From the NCBI GenBank assembly GCA_964394145.1, contig CAYMVL010000038.1, positions 1 through 54,153 of the forward strand: a stretch of DNA of 54,153 bases, read 5' to 3'. The translations under genes and the position numbers were made by a program. Positions 34,327 through 42,759 of the stretch are shown here, in pieces; within the stretch, counting starts at the first letter, position 1, and every line of letters starts with the position of its first letter. The DNA comes from JAFGBN01 sp964394145. Lineage in GTDB: Bacteria > Chloroflexota > Dehalococcoidia > GIF9 > AB-539-J10. The notes under the pieces were generated by a model, which saw only the letters and a list, made by a program, of their open reading frames with translations, ran no database searches and had not been told where the DNA came from.

Positions 34327-34806
34327 CTACATCAGCTTTTTAACTAGAATAAGTTTGTCGTCGCCCGGTTTGTAGAAGTCAGGGATGCGGCAGATTGCTT
34401 CGTAGCCGTGACTTGCGTGAAAGCGCCTTGTCTTCTCATATGCCGGCGTGGATGACGTCTCAATTAGGGCCAGAGTTCCCCCGGCCTCCATGATTTTCTT
34501 TTCCGCGGACTCCATGAGCACGCTGCCTATCCCCCGACCCTGCTCTTCCGGGGCGACTGCCATCCAGTAAATATCCCATGTCCCCTGCGTCAGCGGAGTG
34601 GGGCCATAGCAAATATAGCCGATGGCAGTGGAGCGGGTCTCGGCTACCAGGATATTGTAACCAGAGCGGTACGGGTCCTTCAGGTAGCTGTCTATCAACT
34701 CCCCCGCCACCATCCGGTCACGGGTGCTGAATTCAGGTATGCGGCACAAGATACCGGCTACGGCCGGCTTGTCACCGGGACTCATGATGCGCACCTTGAT
34801 TTTCAC
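34327..34806 (-). CDS. GNAT-family N-acetyltransferase (last gene of the kamA operon)
   Basis: A 159-residue GNAT protein. The acetyl-CoA pyrophosphate loop is EEQGRGIGSVLMESAEKKI (Q/R-x-x-G-x-G/A) near residue 90, preceded by the beta strand DIYWMAVAPE and followed by ALIETSSTPAYEKTRRFHASHGY. It starts at GTG 34806, overlapping the stop of the preceding ATP-grasp gene by four bases (GTGA). It is shorter than the beta-lysine acetyltransferase AblB (about 270 residues as I recall), so it is not simply AblB. Inferred role: acetylating an amino group on the product of the aminomutase and ligases. Confidence 0.85.
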   Translation of the reverse strand: MKIKVRIMSPGDKPAVAGILCRIPEFSTRDRMVAGELIDSYLKDPYRSGYNILVAETRSTAIGYICYGPTPLTQGTWDIYWMAVAPEEQGRGIGSVLMESAEKKIMEAGGTLALIETSSTPAYEKTRRFHASHGYEAICRIPDFYKPGDDKLILVKKLM

Positions 34807-35807
34807 CGCGATGTCCTCTGATAAGCCAGCCCAACGATTCTTTCAATAAACTGCGTATAGACGAGTCCGGCTGCCTCAGCCTGGCGCACTGCTCCGGAGC
34901 CGGGCGATATGTCGGGGTTGGGGTTGATTTCAATAACGTTGACCCTCGCCTTTTCATCCATCCGCATATCAACCCTGGCATAGCCTTCACAGCCAAGCAC
35001 CCGGGAAGCCGCGATAGCTGTCTGGGCGAGTAGTCCGTGCTCCTCAACTCCGATATCAGCGGGACAGACTGCAGTTGTGCCCCGGAAATAGGGACTGTCG
35101 GGCTGCCATTTCGCAGCGAAGGTCAGGATTCTGGGCATGGCCGGCGGCAAGGAGTAGACTATCTCCGATAGCGGTAAGACGGTGTACTCGGAGTTGCCCA
35201 GAACGGTAGCATTGAACTCACGCCCTGCGACGAACTCCTCCACCAGCGCGCTGCCGCCATAGGAGTGGCTTACCGAAATCACCTGCTTTCCCAGGGAAGC
35301 GAAATCATTAACCACGCTTTGAGCTGTAACTCCGTGACTGGCGTCCTCCATGCGGGGCTTAACAATGCAGGGATAAGCGAGCTGGAACGTGTGCAATGAG
35401 TGTGGATCAAGCAACTGAAACGCCGGAGTGGTGATTCCTGCAGCTTGCATAATCTGCTTGGCCCCGGCCTTGTCCAGTGCCAGCTTGAGGACTGCGGCAG
35501 GACAGCCAGTATAAGGCGTGCCCATCTCCGAGCACAGCTCCGGCACCAGTGCCTCTGTCTCAGGATAGCCGCAGAAGCCCTCGAAAAGGTTAAACACCAG
35601 GTTTACGTCCAGAGATTTGATTTTCTCTTTGGCCGACTCAAGCGGCGGTAGCATGGGAACCCGAATAGCGTCGTAGCCGAGCTCAACCAGGGCCGCGTAC
35701 ACCTTTTCCACAGCCTGAAGAACGCCAATGACCGCCTCCTGTTCGCCGACAGCGTCATAACGCGACCGGTACGGCTCGTTATAGGCGATCGCTACGCGCT
35801 TACGCAC
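34803..35807 (-). CDS. D-Ala-D-Ala-ligase-like ATP-grasp ligase, copy 2
   Basis: A 334-residue ATP-grasp enzyme. The N-terminal domain has LVFNLFEGFCGYPETEALVPEL and GTPYTGCPAAVLKLALDKAGAK, the Ddl-family pattern. The ATP-grasp domain follows with PCIVKPRMEDASHGV, a VEEFVAGREFNATVLG strand and the metal-binding VIEINPNPDISPGSG near the C-terminus. It starts at GTG 35807, inside the preceding ligase gene (16-base overlap), and has the same length as that ligase; the two differ widely in sequence. Ddl homologues join an amino group to an acyl phosphate; placed next to an aminomutase and an acetyltransferase this suggests amide formation on a beta-amino acid rather than cell-wall synthesis (inference). 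Confidence 0.85.
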   Translation of the reverse strand: MRKRVAIAYNEPYRSRYDAVGEQEAVIGVLQAVEKVYAALVELGYDAIRVPMLPPLESAKEKIKSLDVNLVFNLFEGFCGYPETEALVPELCSEMGTPYTGCPAAVLKLALDKAGAKQIMQAAGITTPAFQLLDPHSLHTFQLAYPCIVKPRMEDASHGVTAQSVVNDFASLGKQVISVSHSYGGSALVEEFVAGREFNATVLGNSEYTVLPLSEIVYSLPPAMPRILTFAAKWQPDSPYFRGTTAVCPADIGVEEHGLLAQTAIAASRVLGCEGYARVDMRMDEKARVNVIEINPNPDISPGSGAVRQAEAAGLVYTQFIERIVGLAYQRTSR

Positions 35808-36796
35808 TGCGGGTATCTCTTAAGAGCGGCATCAAGCACGGCAGCTATCAGTTGGCGGTGGGTCCACCCCAGCTTCAGCGCCATGATGACCAGGTCGCTA
35901 TGTGTGCCGAGCCCGGGCAACGGGTTTATCTCCAGGAAATACGGTATGCCTTCGGCCGTGACCCTGAAGTCCACCCGGGCAAAATCACGGCATCCCAGGA
36001 CCTTGAACACCTTGATACTGGACTCCGTTATACTCTGAAGCACTTCCGCCCCCAGCCGGGCGGGACATTCGTAGTCGACCAGCTTCTGATAGTCGCGCTT
36101 CACCTCAACGGAGTAGACAAATTGACTCTGCCCACCCCTTGGAACGATGCGCATCATCCCCAGCACCTCCGGAGGAGAGTTCCCCACCAGGCCTACGGTA
36201 ACCTCATCTCCGGCGATATACTGCTCCAGCATTACCGGCTGCCGATAATAGTCCAGCAGCCTCGGCACCACTCTGCCGAGCTGGGCCGGAACGGTAATGA
36301 TTGAATCAAGGCTGATTCCCTTGCTTGAGCCCTCATATGCCGGCTTGATAATGCCAGGGAATGGAAACTCGTCCCGGGCGAGCCGGTCGATGTCTTCCCT
36401 CCCCGTGATAATGTACGACTCCGGGACGTGCACACCGGTGGCCCCGACCAGCTTATTGGTCAACGGTTTATCCAGAGAAATTGCCAGACACTGCGGGTCC
36501 GAACCGGTATAGGGTATATCAAGCATCTCCAGGACGGAAGGCACCTGGGCTTCACGGCTACGGTAGTTGCCCCGCCCCTCGGCGATGTTGAACACAATGT
36601 CCACATTGTTGGAGCGGATCTTGTCCAGAAGCTCCCTTCCTCCCCCCAGCATCACAACCGGGTGACTCGGCGTCTCCAAGGCTCCGGCTATCAGCTCTAC
36701 CGTTTCAGCGGAATCATATTCCTCAAGCGCGTCGCCGGGACCGTTCGGCACTACTGGAATTGTCTCTTTAAGATCGTACGACAACCCTATCCGCAT
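35792..36796 (-). CDS. D-Ala-D-Ala-ligase-like ATP-grasp ligase, copy 1
   Basis: A 334-residue ATP-grasp enzyme starting at ATG 36796, chosen because AAGGAG lies seven bases upstream; a 22-residue longer frame only reads into kamA. Ddl-type landmarks are DIVFNIAEGRGNYRSREAQV, LDIPYTGSDPQCLAISLDK, GIIKPAYEGSSKGI, LEQYIAGDEVTVGLVGN and the metal-binding FLEINPLPGLG. These resemble a widespread group annotated as D-alanine ligase family but found outside murein loci. The start lies 29 bases inside the end of kamA, so translation is coupled. Substrates are unknown; the context points to lysine or beta-lysine derivatives. Confidence 0.87.
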   Translation of the reverse strand: MRIGLSYDLKETIPVVPNGPGDALEEYDSAETVELIAGALETPSHPVVMLGGGRELLDKIRSNNVDIVFNIAEGRGNYRSREAQVPSVLEMLDIPYTGSDPQCLAISLDKPLTNKLVGATGVHVPESYIITGREDIDRLARDEFPFPGIIKPAYEGSSKGISLDSIITVPAQLGRVVPRLLDYYRQPVMLEQYIAGDEVTVGLVGNSPPEVLGMMRIVPRGGQSQFVYSVEVKRDYQKLVDYECPARLGAEVLQSITESSIKVFKVLGCRDFARVDFRVTAEGIPYFLEINPLPGLGTHSDLVIMALKLGWTHRQLIAAVLDAALKRYPQCVSA

Positions 36797-38162
36797 CTGC
36801 AACTCCTTCAGGCTCGAGTTGAAGCTCATGCTGAGCGATCTGACTTCTATGGCCATTATCACCCGCCCGCACCGCGGCTCCGAACGGCTGCGCGCAAACC
36901 TGCCGTTTGGGGTTGCGGTAGCGGAATAAGTGGCCCTGATAGTTCCTCAGCAGCAACTCTTCTTCACTCTGCATCAGCACGTACTCTGGCTGTAGCGGGA
37001 TTTTACCACCGCTATGAGGCAGGTCTATCACAAAAGTGGGTACCGCCATGCCCGATGTATGACCGCGCATACCCTCAATAATCTTTATCCCCAGGCCTAC
37101 AGGCGTACGCAGGTGTTCCGTCCCCTGCACCTCATCACCCTGGAATAGATAGTAAGGACGCACCTTTATCCTCAGAAGTTCCTGGCAGAGTTTCGTCTGC
37201 ACTGCAACGCTGTCATTTATGCCCCTCAGCAGTACAGACTGGTTGTTCACCGGGACGCCACAGCGCAGCAGACGGTCACAGGCCTGTGCGGATTCCGGGG
37301 TTACCTCACGGGGATGATTGAACTGGGTATTCAGCCATATAGGGCCATAATTGGACAACATGTCGCACAGCTCGGCATCGACGCGTTGCGGCAGCACCAC
37401 GGGAAGCCTGGAATCTATACGAATAATCTCCACGTGCCTTATCGCTCTGAGTCTGGAGATAATATCCTCAAGGCGCGTCGTGGAAAGCGTAAGCGGGTCA
37501 CCGCCGGAAATGATGACATCCCTGATTACTTCGTGCTGGCGTATGTAGTCCAGCATTGCCTCAATCTGGGCCTGAGTCCGTACCCAGCCGCCGGCCTGCC
37601 ATTCCCGCTTGCGCGTGCAATGCCGGCAAAACACGCCGCAAATATCCGTAAGCACCATCAGAACCCTGTCCGGGTAACGGTGGACAAGACCCGGCACCAC
37701 TGTATCCTTTCTCTCGTCCAGCGGGTCTTCATAGCCCTCTGTGGCCAGGCTTATCTCCAGGATGGAAGGCACCGCCTGCCTCCTGACCGGGTCTTCCGGG
37801 TCGTTAAGGTCAATCAGCGATAGGTAATACGGGGTAACTGAGACGGGGTAGCGAAGAGCTACCAGCCTTATTTCTTTTTGTTCCCTGCTTGATAGACCAA
37901 GCAGGCTGGCCAGTCTGTCTGTGTTCGTAATTCTATTGCGAAATTGCCATTTCCAGTCATCCCACAGGCCGGGGGCTACGTGGCCGAAAATGGCATCTCT
38001 GCTACTGTATCTTTTACTTGGAGGCTCCTTTTTCAGATCATTGCAGGCCCCCGCTGCGCCGGGAGGTTCCTCTGCGTCCCTACCCTCACCCACGCTCTCC
38101 GAGGAATGCTCCCCGCTTGTCCGTGTAAACTGGCGTGCGACGGTTTTTACTACTGATTTCAC
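36768..38162 (-). CDS. kamA: KamA-family radical SAM aminomutase (lysine 2,3-aminomutase type)
   Basis: A 464-residue radical SAM protein that should convert an L-alpha-amino acid to the beta-amino acid, using SAM, a [4Fe-4S] cluster and PLP. The cluster motif is C175-x3-C179-x2-C182 (CGVFCRHC), a GGD loop is at 220-222 and the PLP lysine is K387 in SGGKIP. Aspartates D343 (QGDEVQG) and D380 (FVIDLP) align by eye with D293 and D330 that bind the lysine side-chain amine in the Clostridium enzyme, favouring lysine over glutamate. The first 55 residues are a polar, proline-rich extension and the last 50 are non-conserved. It starts at GTG with GAGGAGGG eight bases upstream and is the first gene of a four-gene operon. 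Confidence 0.88.
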   Translation of the reverse strand: MKSVVKTVARQFTRTSGEHSSESVGEGRDAEEPPGAAGACNDLKKEPPSKRYSSRDAIFGHVAPGLWDDWKWQFRNRITNTDRLASLLGLSSREQKEIRLVALRYPVSVTPYYLSLIDLNDPEDPVRRQAVPSILEISLATEGYEDPLDERKDTVVPGLVHRYPDRVLMVLTDICGVFCRHCTRKREWQAGGWVRTQAQIEAMLDYIRQHEVIRDVIISGGDPLTLSTTRLEDIISRLRAIRHVEIIRIDSRLPVVLPQRVDAELCDMLSNYGPIWLNTQFNHPREVTPESAQACDRLLRCGVPVNNQSVLLRGINDSVAVQTKLCQELLRIKVRPYYLFQGDEVQGTEHLRTPVGLGIKIIEGMRGHTSGMAVPTFVIDLPHSGGKIPLQPEYVLMQSEEELLLRNYQGHLFRYRNPKRQVCAQPFGAAVRAGDNGHRSQIAQHELQLEPEGVADADRVVVRS

Positions 38163-38289
38163 TATTATCTTCCCTCCTCGGTTGCGGGCGAAATCTCAAC
38201 TATAGTAATTCCAGAACTGTTTGTGCTAACTCTCATTTCCTGTTAAACTCTTTATGAATTAATTTTCATAACTTTATATTTATTGAAAC

Positions 38290-38317
38290 ATTATACAACA
38301 GCTAATAAGGTTGTCAA
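38290..38317 (-). promoter_or_regulatory. consensus promoter of the kamA operon
   Basis: On the minus strand TTGACA (38317-38312) and TATAAT (38295-38290) are perfect with a 16-base spacer. The transcript would have an AT-rich leader of about 120 bases before the kamA GTG. The -35 overlaps the -35 of the divergent winged-helix gene. Confidence 0.75.
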
Positions 38318-38340
38318 GCGGGCTGCAATCGTGCTTTAAT
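38311..38340 (+). promoter_or_regulatory. promoter of the divergent winged-helix gene
   Basis: TTGTCA (38311-38316), 18-base spacer, TTTAAT (38335-38340). Both elements are one base off consensus. Its -35 shares bases with the kamA -35 on the other strand, so RNA polymerase cannot occupy both at once. Confidence 0.6.
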
Positions 38341-38398
38341 TGGAGACAATCAAATATTTTTGCAGACGCCGGGATAATGGAGATAAGGAGGTGCAAGC

Positions 38399-38710
38399 AT
38401 GCCGGGGTGGAAGTTCGTTACCAATCATGCTCTGGTCCTTTGTCTCATTGCCCAGCAGCGGCGGGTTACCGCCAGGGAAATAGCCCTGGCAATAGGTATT
38501 ACTGAGAAAGCGACCAGGAATATCATCTCCGACCTCGAGGCTGACGGGTATGTTACGAAGAAGAGGGAAGGCAGGCGGATAAAATACAACATCGACCCTG
38601 ATTTGCCGCTCCGTCATCAGATGCAGGAGGACAAATCAGTCGGCGCCTTGCTACAGGTCCTCGGCTGGGTACCCCGCCGTAAGCCGGTCAGGAAGAAGGT
38701 AGCCTGCTAG
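38399..38710 (+). CDS. small winged-helix regulator divergent from kamA
   Basis: A 103-residue DNA-binding protein with an excellent AAGGAGGTG ribosome-binding site. Residues 8-68 form a MarR/ArsR-like winged helix: VTNHALVLCLIAQQRRVTAREIALAIGIT as first helices and turn, EKATRNIISDLEADGYV as recognition helix, KKREGRRIKYNI as wing. The last 30 residues are basic (RRKPVRKKVAC). There is no effector domain. Its position and overlapping divergent promoter make it the natural candidate to regulate the kamA operon and itself (inference). Confidence 0.8.
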   Translation: MPGWKFVTNHALVLCLIAQQRRVTAREIALAIGITEKATRNIISDLEADGYVTKKREGRRIKYNIDPDLPLRHQMQEDKSVGALLQVLGWVPRRKPVRKKVAC

Positions 38711-38797
38711 GTGGGCAGCCAGCGGAAGGTGATATATCAGAACGCCGCGGGATACCCCCTGCCTCTCTACACCCGCCAACAATTGCTGAGAACACCG

Positions 38798-41590
38798 TCA
38801 TAAAACTGTGCCCCCGCCTGACATCTCACCCCAGTTTCTCCCTATCTTGATGTCTATCTTCAGCGGCACACTTAGGTCTATGGCCCGGGGCATGAGCTCG
38901 GCTACCAGAGATTTCATCTCTGCCACTTCTTCCTCGGGTACTTCGAAAACTAATTCATCATGAATTTGGAGCAGCATCTTGCTCTTAAGCCTGCGCCGTT
39001 CCATTTCTCTATGGAGGTCCAGCATGGCGACTTTGATAATGTCGGCCGAGCTACCCTGCACCGGGGCATTTATTGCCATTCTCTCAGCGGCTTGCTTGAT
39101 TTGCCAGTTGGGTGAATTTATCTCGGATATGAACCTCCGCCTGCCCATCACTGTTTGCACGTATCCCTGCTTCCTGGCCTGCTCCTTGGTGGCTTCGATA
39201 TACTCCTTCACTTTGGGATGTTTATCAAAATAAAGGGCAATAAACTGGGCAGCTTCTTCGCGGCTGAGGTTGGTGGCCTGCTCCAGGCCATAGTCGCTCA
39301 TGCCGTAAATGACACCAAAATTGACCACTTTGGCATTACGGCGCATCTCGGGGGTCACCTCGTCTCTCGGGACAGCAAAGAGTCCGGCAGCAGTCATGGC
39401 ATGAATATCCTCATCGGCGGCAAAGGCATCCATGAGGCCGGGGTCCTGGGAGAGATGGGCCAGGGCCCTGAGGTCGATCTGAGAGTAATCAGCACTCAGG
39501 AGCAACGAACCCGGGGGCGCTATGATAGCCTGCCTTATCTTCCTCCCTATTTCTCCCCGCGTGGGGATATTTTGCAGGTTTGGTTCATTTGAAGAAAGCC
39601 TCCCCGTAGCTGTGCCAGTCTGGTTGAAGCTGGTGTGCACTCTGCCCGTCCTGTGGTTGATAAGTACCGGCAGGGCATCAACATAGGTCGACTTGAGCTT
39701 CGCAAGCTGGCGATATTGAAGCACAAGCTCGATTACCGGATGGCTGCCCCTCAGCGATTCCATGATTGACGCCTCGGTGGAGTAGCCGGTCTTCGTCCTG
39801 CGGGACTGGGGTAAACCGAGGTCTTCGAAGAGGACCTTGCCCAGTTGCTGCGGGGAATTGATATTGAACTCATGCCCTACACTGCTGTAGATTTCCGCTT
39901 CCAGTCTCCGTATTTCCCGACCCAGCTCCACTGATATTCTGCGAAGCAAATCGGCGTCCAGAAGGACGCCGTTCCTCTCCATAGTCGCCAACACCGGCAC
40001 CAGCGGCATCTCTACTTCACTGAATAGTCTCCATAGCCCTTGCCTCTGTAGCTCACCCTGCAGGTTCTCCTTCAGGCTCCACAGGATATCCACATTGGCG
40101 CAAGCATGCTCGGCCACCTGTTCTATCTCCCCCGTAGCCGTTGAGCTTTGTTTCCCGGCCGCGCCCGTGCCCCTAGCTCCAGTCCCCTTCTTTCCAGGGG
40201 CTAGGGAGGACGGGACTGCGATTTCAATGCCCAGCCTGTTAAAAGCCAGCGCTTTAAGGCCCAGGCTCTTCTCTCCCAGCAGGTAGGCGGCAATCATAGG
40301 ATCGAAATCGAGACCCCTGACCTCTATGCCGAAGCTGGCCAGCATGCGGGTGATACGTTTGGCATCATAGGCGATCTTGTGGCTATCCGCGTCTTCCAGG
40401 ACCGGCTTGAGTCCGCCTACGACCCGGGCCGGCGGCAGTTGCCCGGGCTTATTTAGACCGCGCTGTCCCAGGGGAATATAAAATGCCTTCCCCAGAGCCG
40501 GCGACACGCTTATCCCCACCAGTTCCGCCCACAGGGTCTCCCCTCCCATCTCCTCAAGGGGGGAGGCCGGGCTGAGGGTGCCCTCAATATCAAGCGCTAT
40601 CTCCTCTGCTCTCTGTAGCTGGCCGACAAGTTCATTCATGCCTGCCTCGGTATTTATTATTTGATAGAGTCCACCGGGCCTGTCTTTCTTTATGCCCGCA
40701 GTCCCGGCTATTTCCTGTGGCAACCTGGGAAGCAGCTTAAGGAACTCCAGCTCGCGGAAAAGCTTTACCACTTCATCCCTATCATACGTGCTCACCTGAC
40801 AGGCCTTAAGGTCCAGGCTAAGGGGGACGTCCCTGATTATGGTGACCAGCTCTTTGTTGCGAAAAGCCTGAGACTGGTACTGGCGCAACGCTGCCTGCAG
40901 CCTGGCAGGAGTTATGTCATCAATGTGCTCATAGATTCCCTCCACGCTGCCAAACTGCTGAATTAGCTTCGTGGCTGTCTTCTCTCCAACACTGGGCACG
41001 CCCGGAATGTTGTCCGATGCATCACCAGTCAACGCCTTGAAGTCAGCCATCTGGCCCGGACTTATGCCGTATTTCTGGCGCACCGCTTCCTCGTCATAAA
41101 GGACGGTGTCGGTAAAGCTGCGCCTGGGCAGCAGGGCTTTCACACCCGGCAGCACCACTTGAAGCATGTCGTTATCCCCGGTAACTATAATGCTCTGAAC
41201 GCCTTGACCGGACGCCTGCTTACTCAGGGTGCCCAGGACATCGTCGGCCTCAAAGCCATCAATTTCAAAGATAGGAATATGGAAGGCCTCAGCAAGCTGG
41301 TGGACCCGCTTTATCTGGCTCTTCAGTTCCTCCGGTGCCTTGGGGCGCTGCGCCTTGTACGCTTCGAACATATCATGCCTGAATGTGGGGGTGGGACGGT
41401 CAAAGGCGACGGCCCAGTGGGCAGGCTTAAACTCGGCAAGGACCTTGATCACGGTGGCAGCAAAACCGTAAACGGCATTTACCATCTCACCGCTCCTGGA
41501 TACCGTCAGCGGAGGTAGGGCATGAAACGCACGATGAACCAGGGCATTACCATCAAAGAGCAGTAACAGCGGCTTCCCTGTCTCAGGCAT
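38798..41590 (-). CDS. polA: DNA polymerase I
   Basis: A 930-residue polymerase I with all three parts. Residues 1-290 are the 5'-3' flap exonuclease (LLLFDGNALVHRAFHALPPL, VTGDNDMLQVV, ALTGDASDNIPGVPSVGEKTA). The 3'-5' exonuclease region keeps the first metal motif (DIEG) and the late aspartate (NVDIL), but the tyrosine before the latter is replaced by histidine/alanine (EHACANVD), so proofreading is doubtful. The polymerase has LLSADYSQIDLRALAH, the fingers helix RRNAKVVNFGVIYGMSDYGL and the palm QIHDELVFEVP. It fills gaps in repair and removes RNA primers. A -10 TATAAT lies only eight bases before the ATG, suggesting a leaderless message. Confidence 0.96.
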   Translation of the reverse strand: MPETGKPLLLLFDGNALVHRAFHALPPLTVSRSGEMVNAVYGFAATVIKVLAEFKPAHWAVAFDRPTPTFRHDMFEAYKAQRPKAPEELKSQIKRVHQLAEAFHIPIFEIDGFEADDVLGTLSKQASGQGVQSIIVTGDNDMLQVVLPGVKALLPRRSFTDTVLYDEEAVRQKYGISPGQMADFKALTGDASDNIPGVPSVGEKTATKLIQQFGSVEGIYEHIDDITPARLQAALRQYQSQAFRNKELVTIIRDVPLSLDLKACQVSTYDRDEVVKLFRELEFLKLLPRLPQEIAGTAGIKKDRPGGLYQIINTEAGMNELVGQLQRAEEIALDIEGTLSPASPLEEMGGETLWAELVGISVSPALGKAFYIPLGQRGLNKPGQLPPARVVGGLKPVLEDADSHKIAYDAKRITRMLASFGIEVRGLDFDPMIAAYLLGEKSLGLKALAFNRLGIEIAVPSSLAPGKKGTGARGTGAAGKQSSTATGEIEQVAEHACANVDILWSLKENLQGELQRQGLWRLFSEVEMPLVPVLATMERNGVLLDADLLRRISVELGREIRRLEAEIYSSVGHEFNINSPQQLGKVLFEDLGLPQSRRTKTGYSTEASIMESLRGSHPVIELVLQYRQLAKLKSTYVDALPVLINHRTGRVHTSFNQTGTATGRLSSNEPNLQNIPTRGEIGRKIRQAIIAPPGSLLLSADYSQIDLRALAHLSQDPGLMDAFAADEDIHAMTAAGLFAVPRDEVTPEMRRNAKVVNFGVIYGMSDYGLEQATNLSREEAAQFIALYFDKHPKVKEYIEATKEQARKQGYVQTVMGRRRFISEINSPNWQIKQAAERMAINAPVQGSSADIIKVAMLDLHREMERRRLKSKMLLQIHDELVFEVPEEEVAEMKSLVAELMPRAIDLSVPLKIDIKIGRNWGEMSGGGTVL

Positions 41591-41598
41591 CTCAGCCT

Positions 41599-41604
41599 AT
41601 TATA
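41599..41604 (-). promoter_or_regulatory. -10 box of polA close to the start codon
   Basis: TATAAT on the minus strand, eight bases from the polA ATG (41590). No clear -35 is seen upstream. The plus-strand -10 of argF (TATACT, 41622-41627) lies in the same 75-base divergent spacer, so the two promoters probably compete. Confidence 0.5.
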
Positions 41605-41665
41605 CTACCTGAAAGCCGTGATATACTAAAGCGGTCTCAGGGCTGCTATAGCCTTTGGGTGAAAA

Positions 41666-42580
41666 ATGAAAAGGGACTTACTTTCAGTATCCGATATCAA
41701 AGGCGAAGAAATTGCACCACTCATAGAGCAGGCGTCGGACATGAAGCAGGGCGGTACGCCGCCAATCCTGCGAGGAAAGGCGCTGGCTCTGGTCTTTGAG
41801 AAGCCTTCGCTACGAACCAGGGTCAGCTTTGAAATAGCCATGCGCCAGCTGGGCGGCTACGCCATTTATCTCTCTCCGGAAGAAGTGGGCCTGGGCAAAC
41901 GAGAACCGGTGGCCGACGTAGCCCGGGTGCTCAGCCGCTATGTTGATGCAATTGCCGCCCGCACATTCTCCCATGATACCCTGCGGGGCCTGGCCGAGAA
42001 TTCATCCGTGCCGGTAATAAATGCGCTTTCCGACTTAGAACACCCCTGTCAGGCATTTGCCGACCTGCTTACAATATACGAAAAGAAAGGCAGTCTCTCC
42101 GGCCTGACTCTGGCCTTCATCGGCGACGGCAACAATGTAGCGAATAGCCTGCTGCTCGCGGCCTCGCTTGCAGGCATGAACTTCCATATTGCTTCGCCGC
42201 CAGGTTACGAAATTAAGCAGGAACTGCTAGAGCAGGGCAGGGAGTTTGCCACCGTAAGCGGCAGTAAAATTAGTCTAACCGACGACCCGCATGAGGCGGT
42301 CAAAGACGCAGACGTCGTATATACCGATGTATGGATTAGCATGGGACAGGAAGCACAATTGGAACGTCGCCTTGTTTTTCGCGGCTACCAGGTGAACGCC
42401 GAATTACTGGACTCAGCCAAGCAAGATGCCCTGTTTATGCACCCGCTGCCAGCCCATCATGGTGAGGAGATTTCTGCTGGACTGCTGGGCGATGCAAGGT
42501 CGGTCGTCTTCGACCAGGCGGAAAACAGGCTGCACATGCAGAAAGCATTGCTGGGCCAATTAATTCGCCGAGGCGGATAG
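41666..42580 (+). CDS. argF: ornithine carbamoyltransferase
   Basis: A 304-residue transcarbamoylase that makes citrulline from ornithine and carbamoyl phosphate in arginine synthesis. The carbamoyl-phosphate motif is KPSLRTRVSFE (S-x-R-T-R; leucine for the commoner threonine), followed by HPCQAFADLLTI and FIGDGNNVANSL. The ornithine-side motif, usually HCLPAHRGEE, reads HPLPAHHGEE: the cysteine is proline, as in aspartate transcarbamoylase, and the arginine is histidine. The DLEHPCQ and DVWISMGQE segments still favour the ornithine enzyme. It is divergent from polA, with no other arg gene nearby. Confidence 0.88.
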   Translation: MKRDLLSVSDIKGEEIAPLIEQASDMKQGGTPPILRGKALALVFEKPSLRTRVSFEIAMRQLGGYAIYLSPEEVGLGKREPVADVARVLSRYVDAIAARTFSHDTLRGLAENSSVPVINALSDLEHPCQAFADLLTIYEKKGSLSGLTLAFIGDGNNVANSLLLAASLAGMNFHIASPPGYEIKQELLEQGREFATVSGSKISLTDDPHEAVKDADVVYTDVWISMGQEAQLERRLVFRGYQVNAELLDSAKQDALFMHPLPAHHGEEISAGLLGDARSVVFDQAENRLHMQKALLGQLIRRGG

Positions 42581-42759
42581 GAAATAGATCTCTAAGATAC
42601 CCCCTGTTGAACGTCGCGGGCGGAGTCGGTATAGGGTGACAAGGACAGGAGGAGATTCAGCGCCCTACCTTGAGAATTAAAGGAAGTCGGCCTTATTCTG
42701 TATAATATCCTCCGCTAAAGAATAAAAAACATGTCATTGCATCGAGGAATTTCATAGCA

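Noticed and set aside
36428..37081. 217-codon frame antisense to kamA and the first ATP-grasp gene
   Set aside because: Shadow of GC-biased coding DNA; no ribosome-binding site and no family features.
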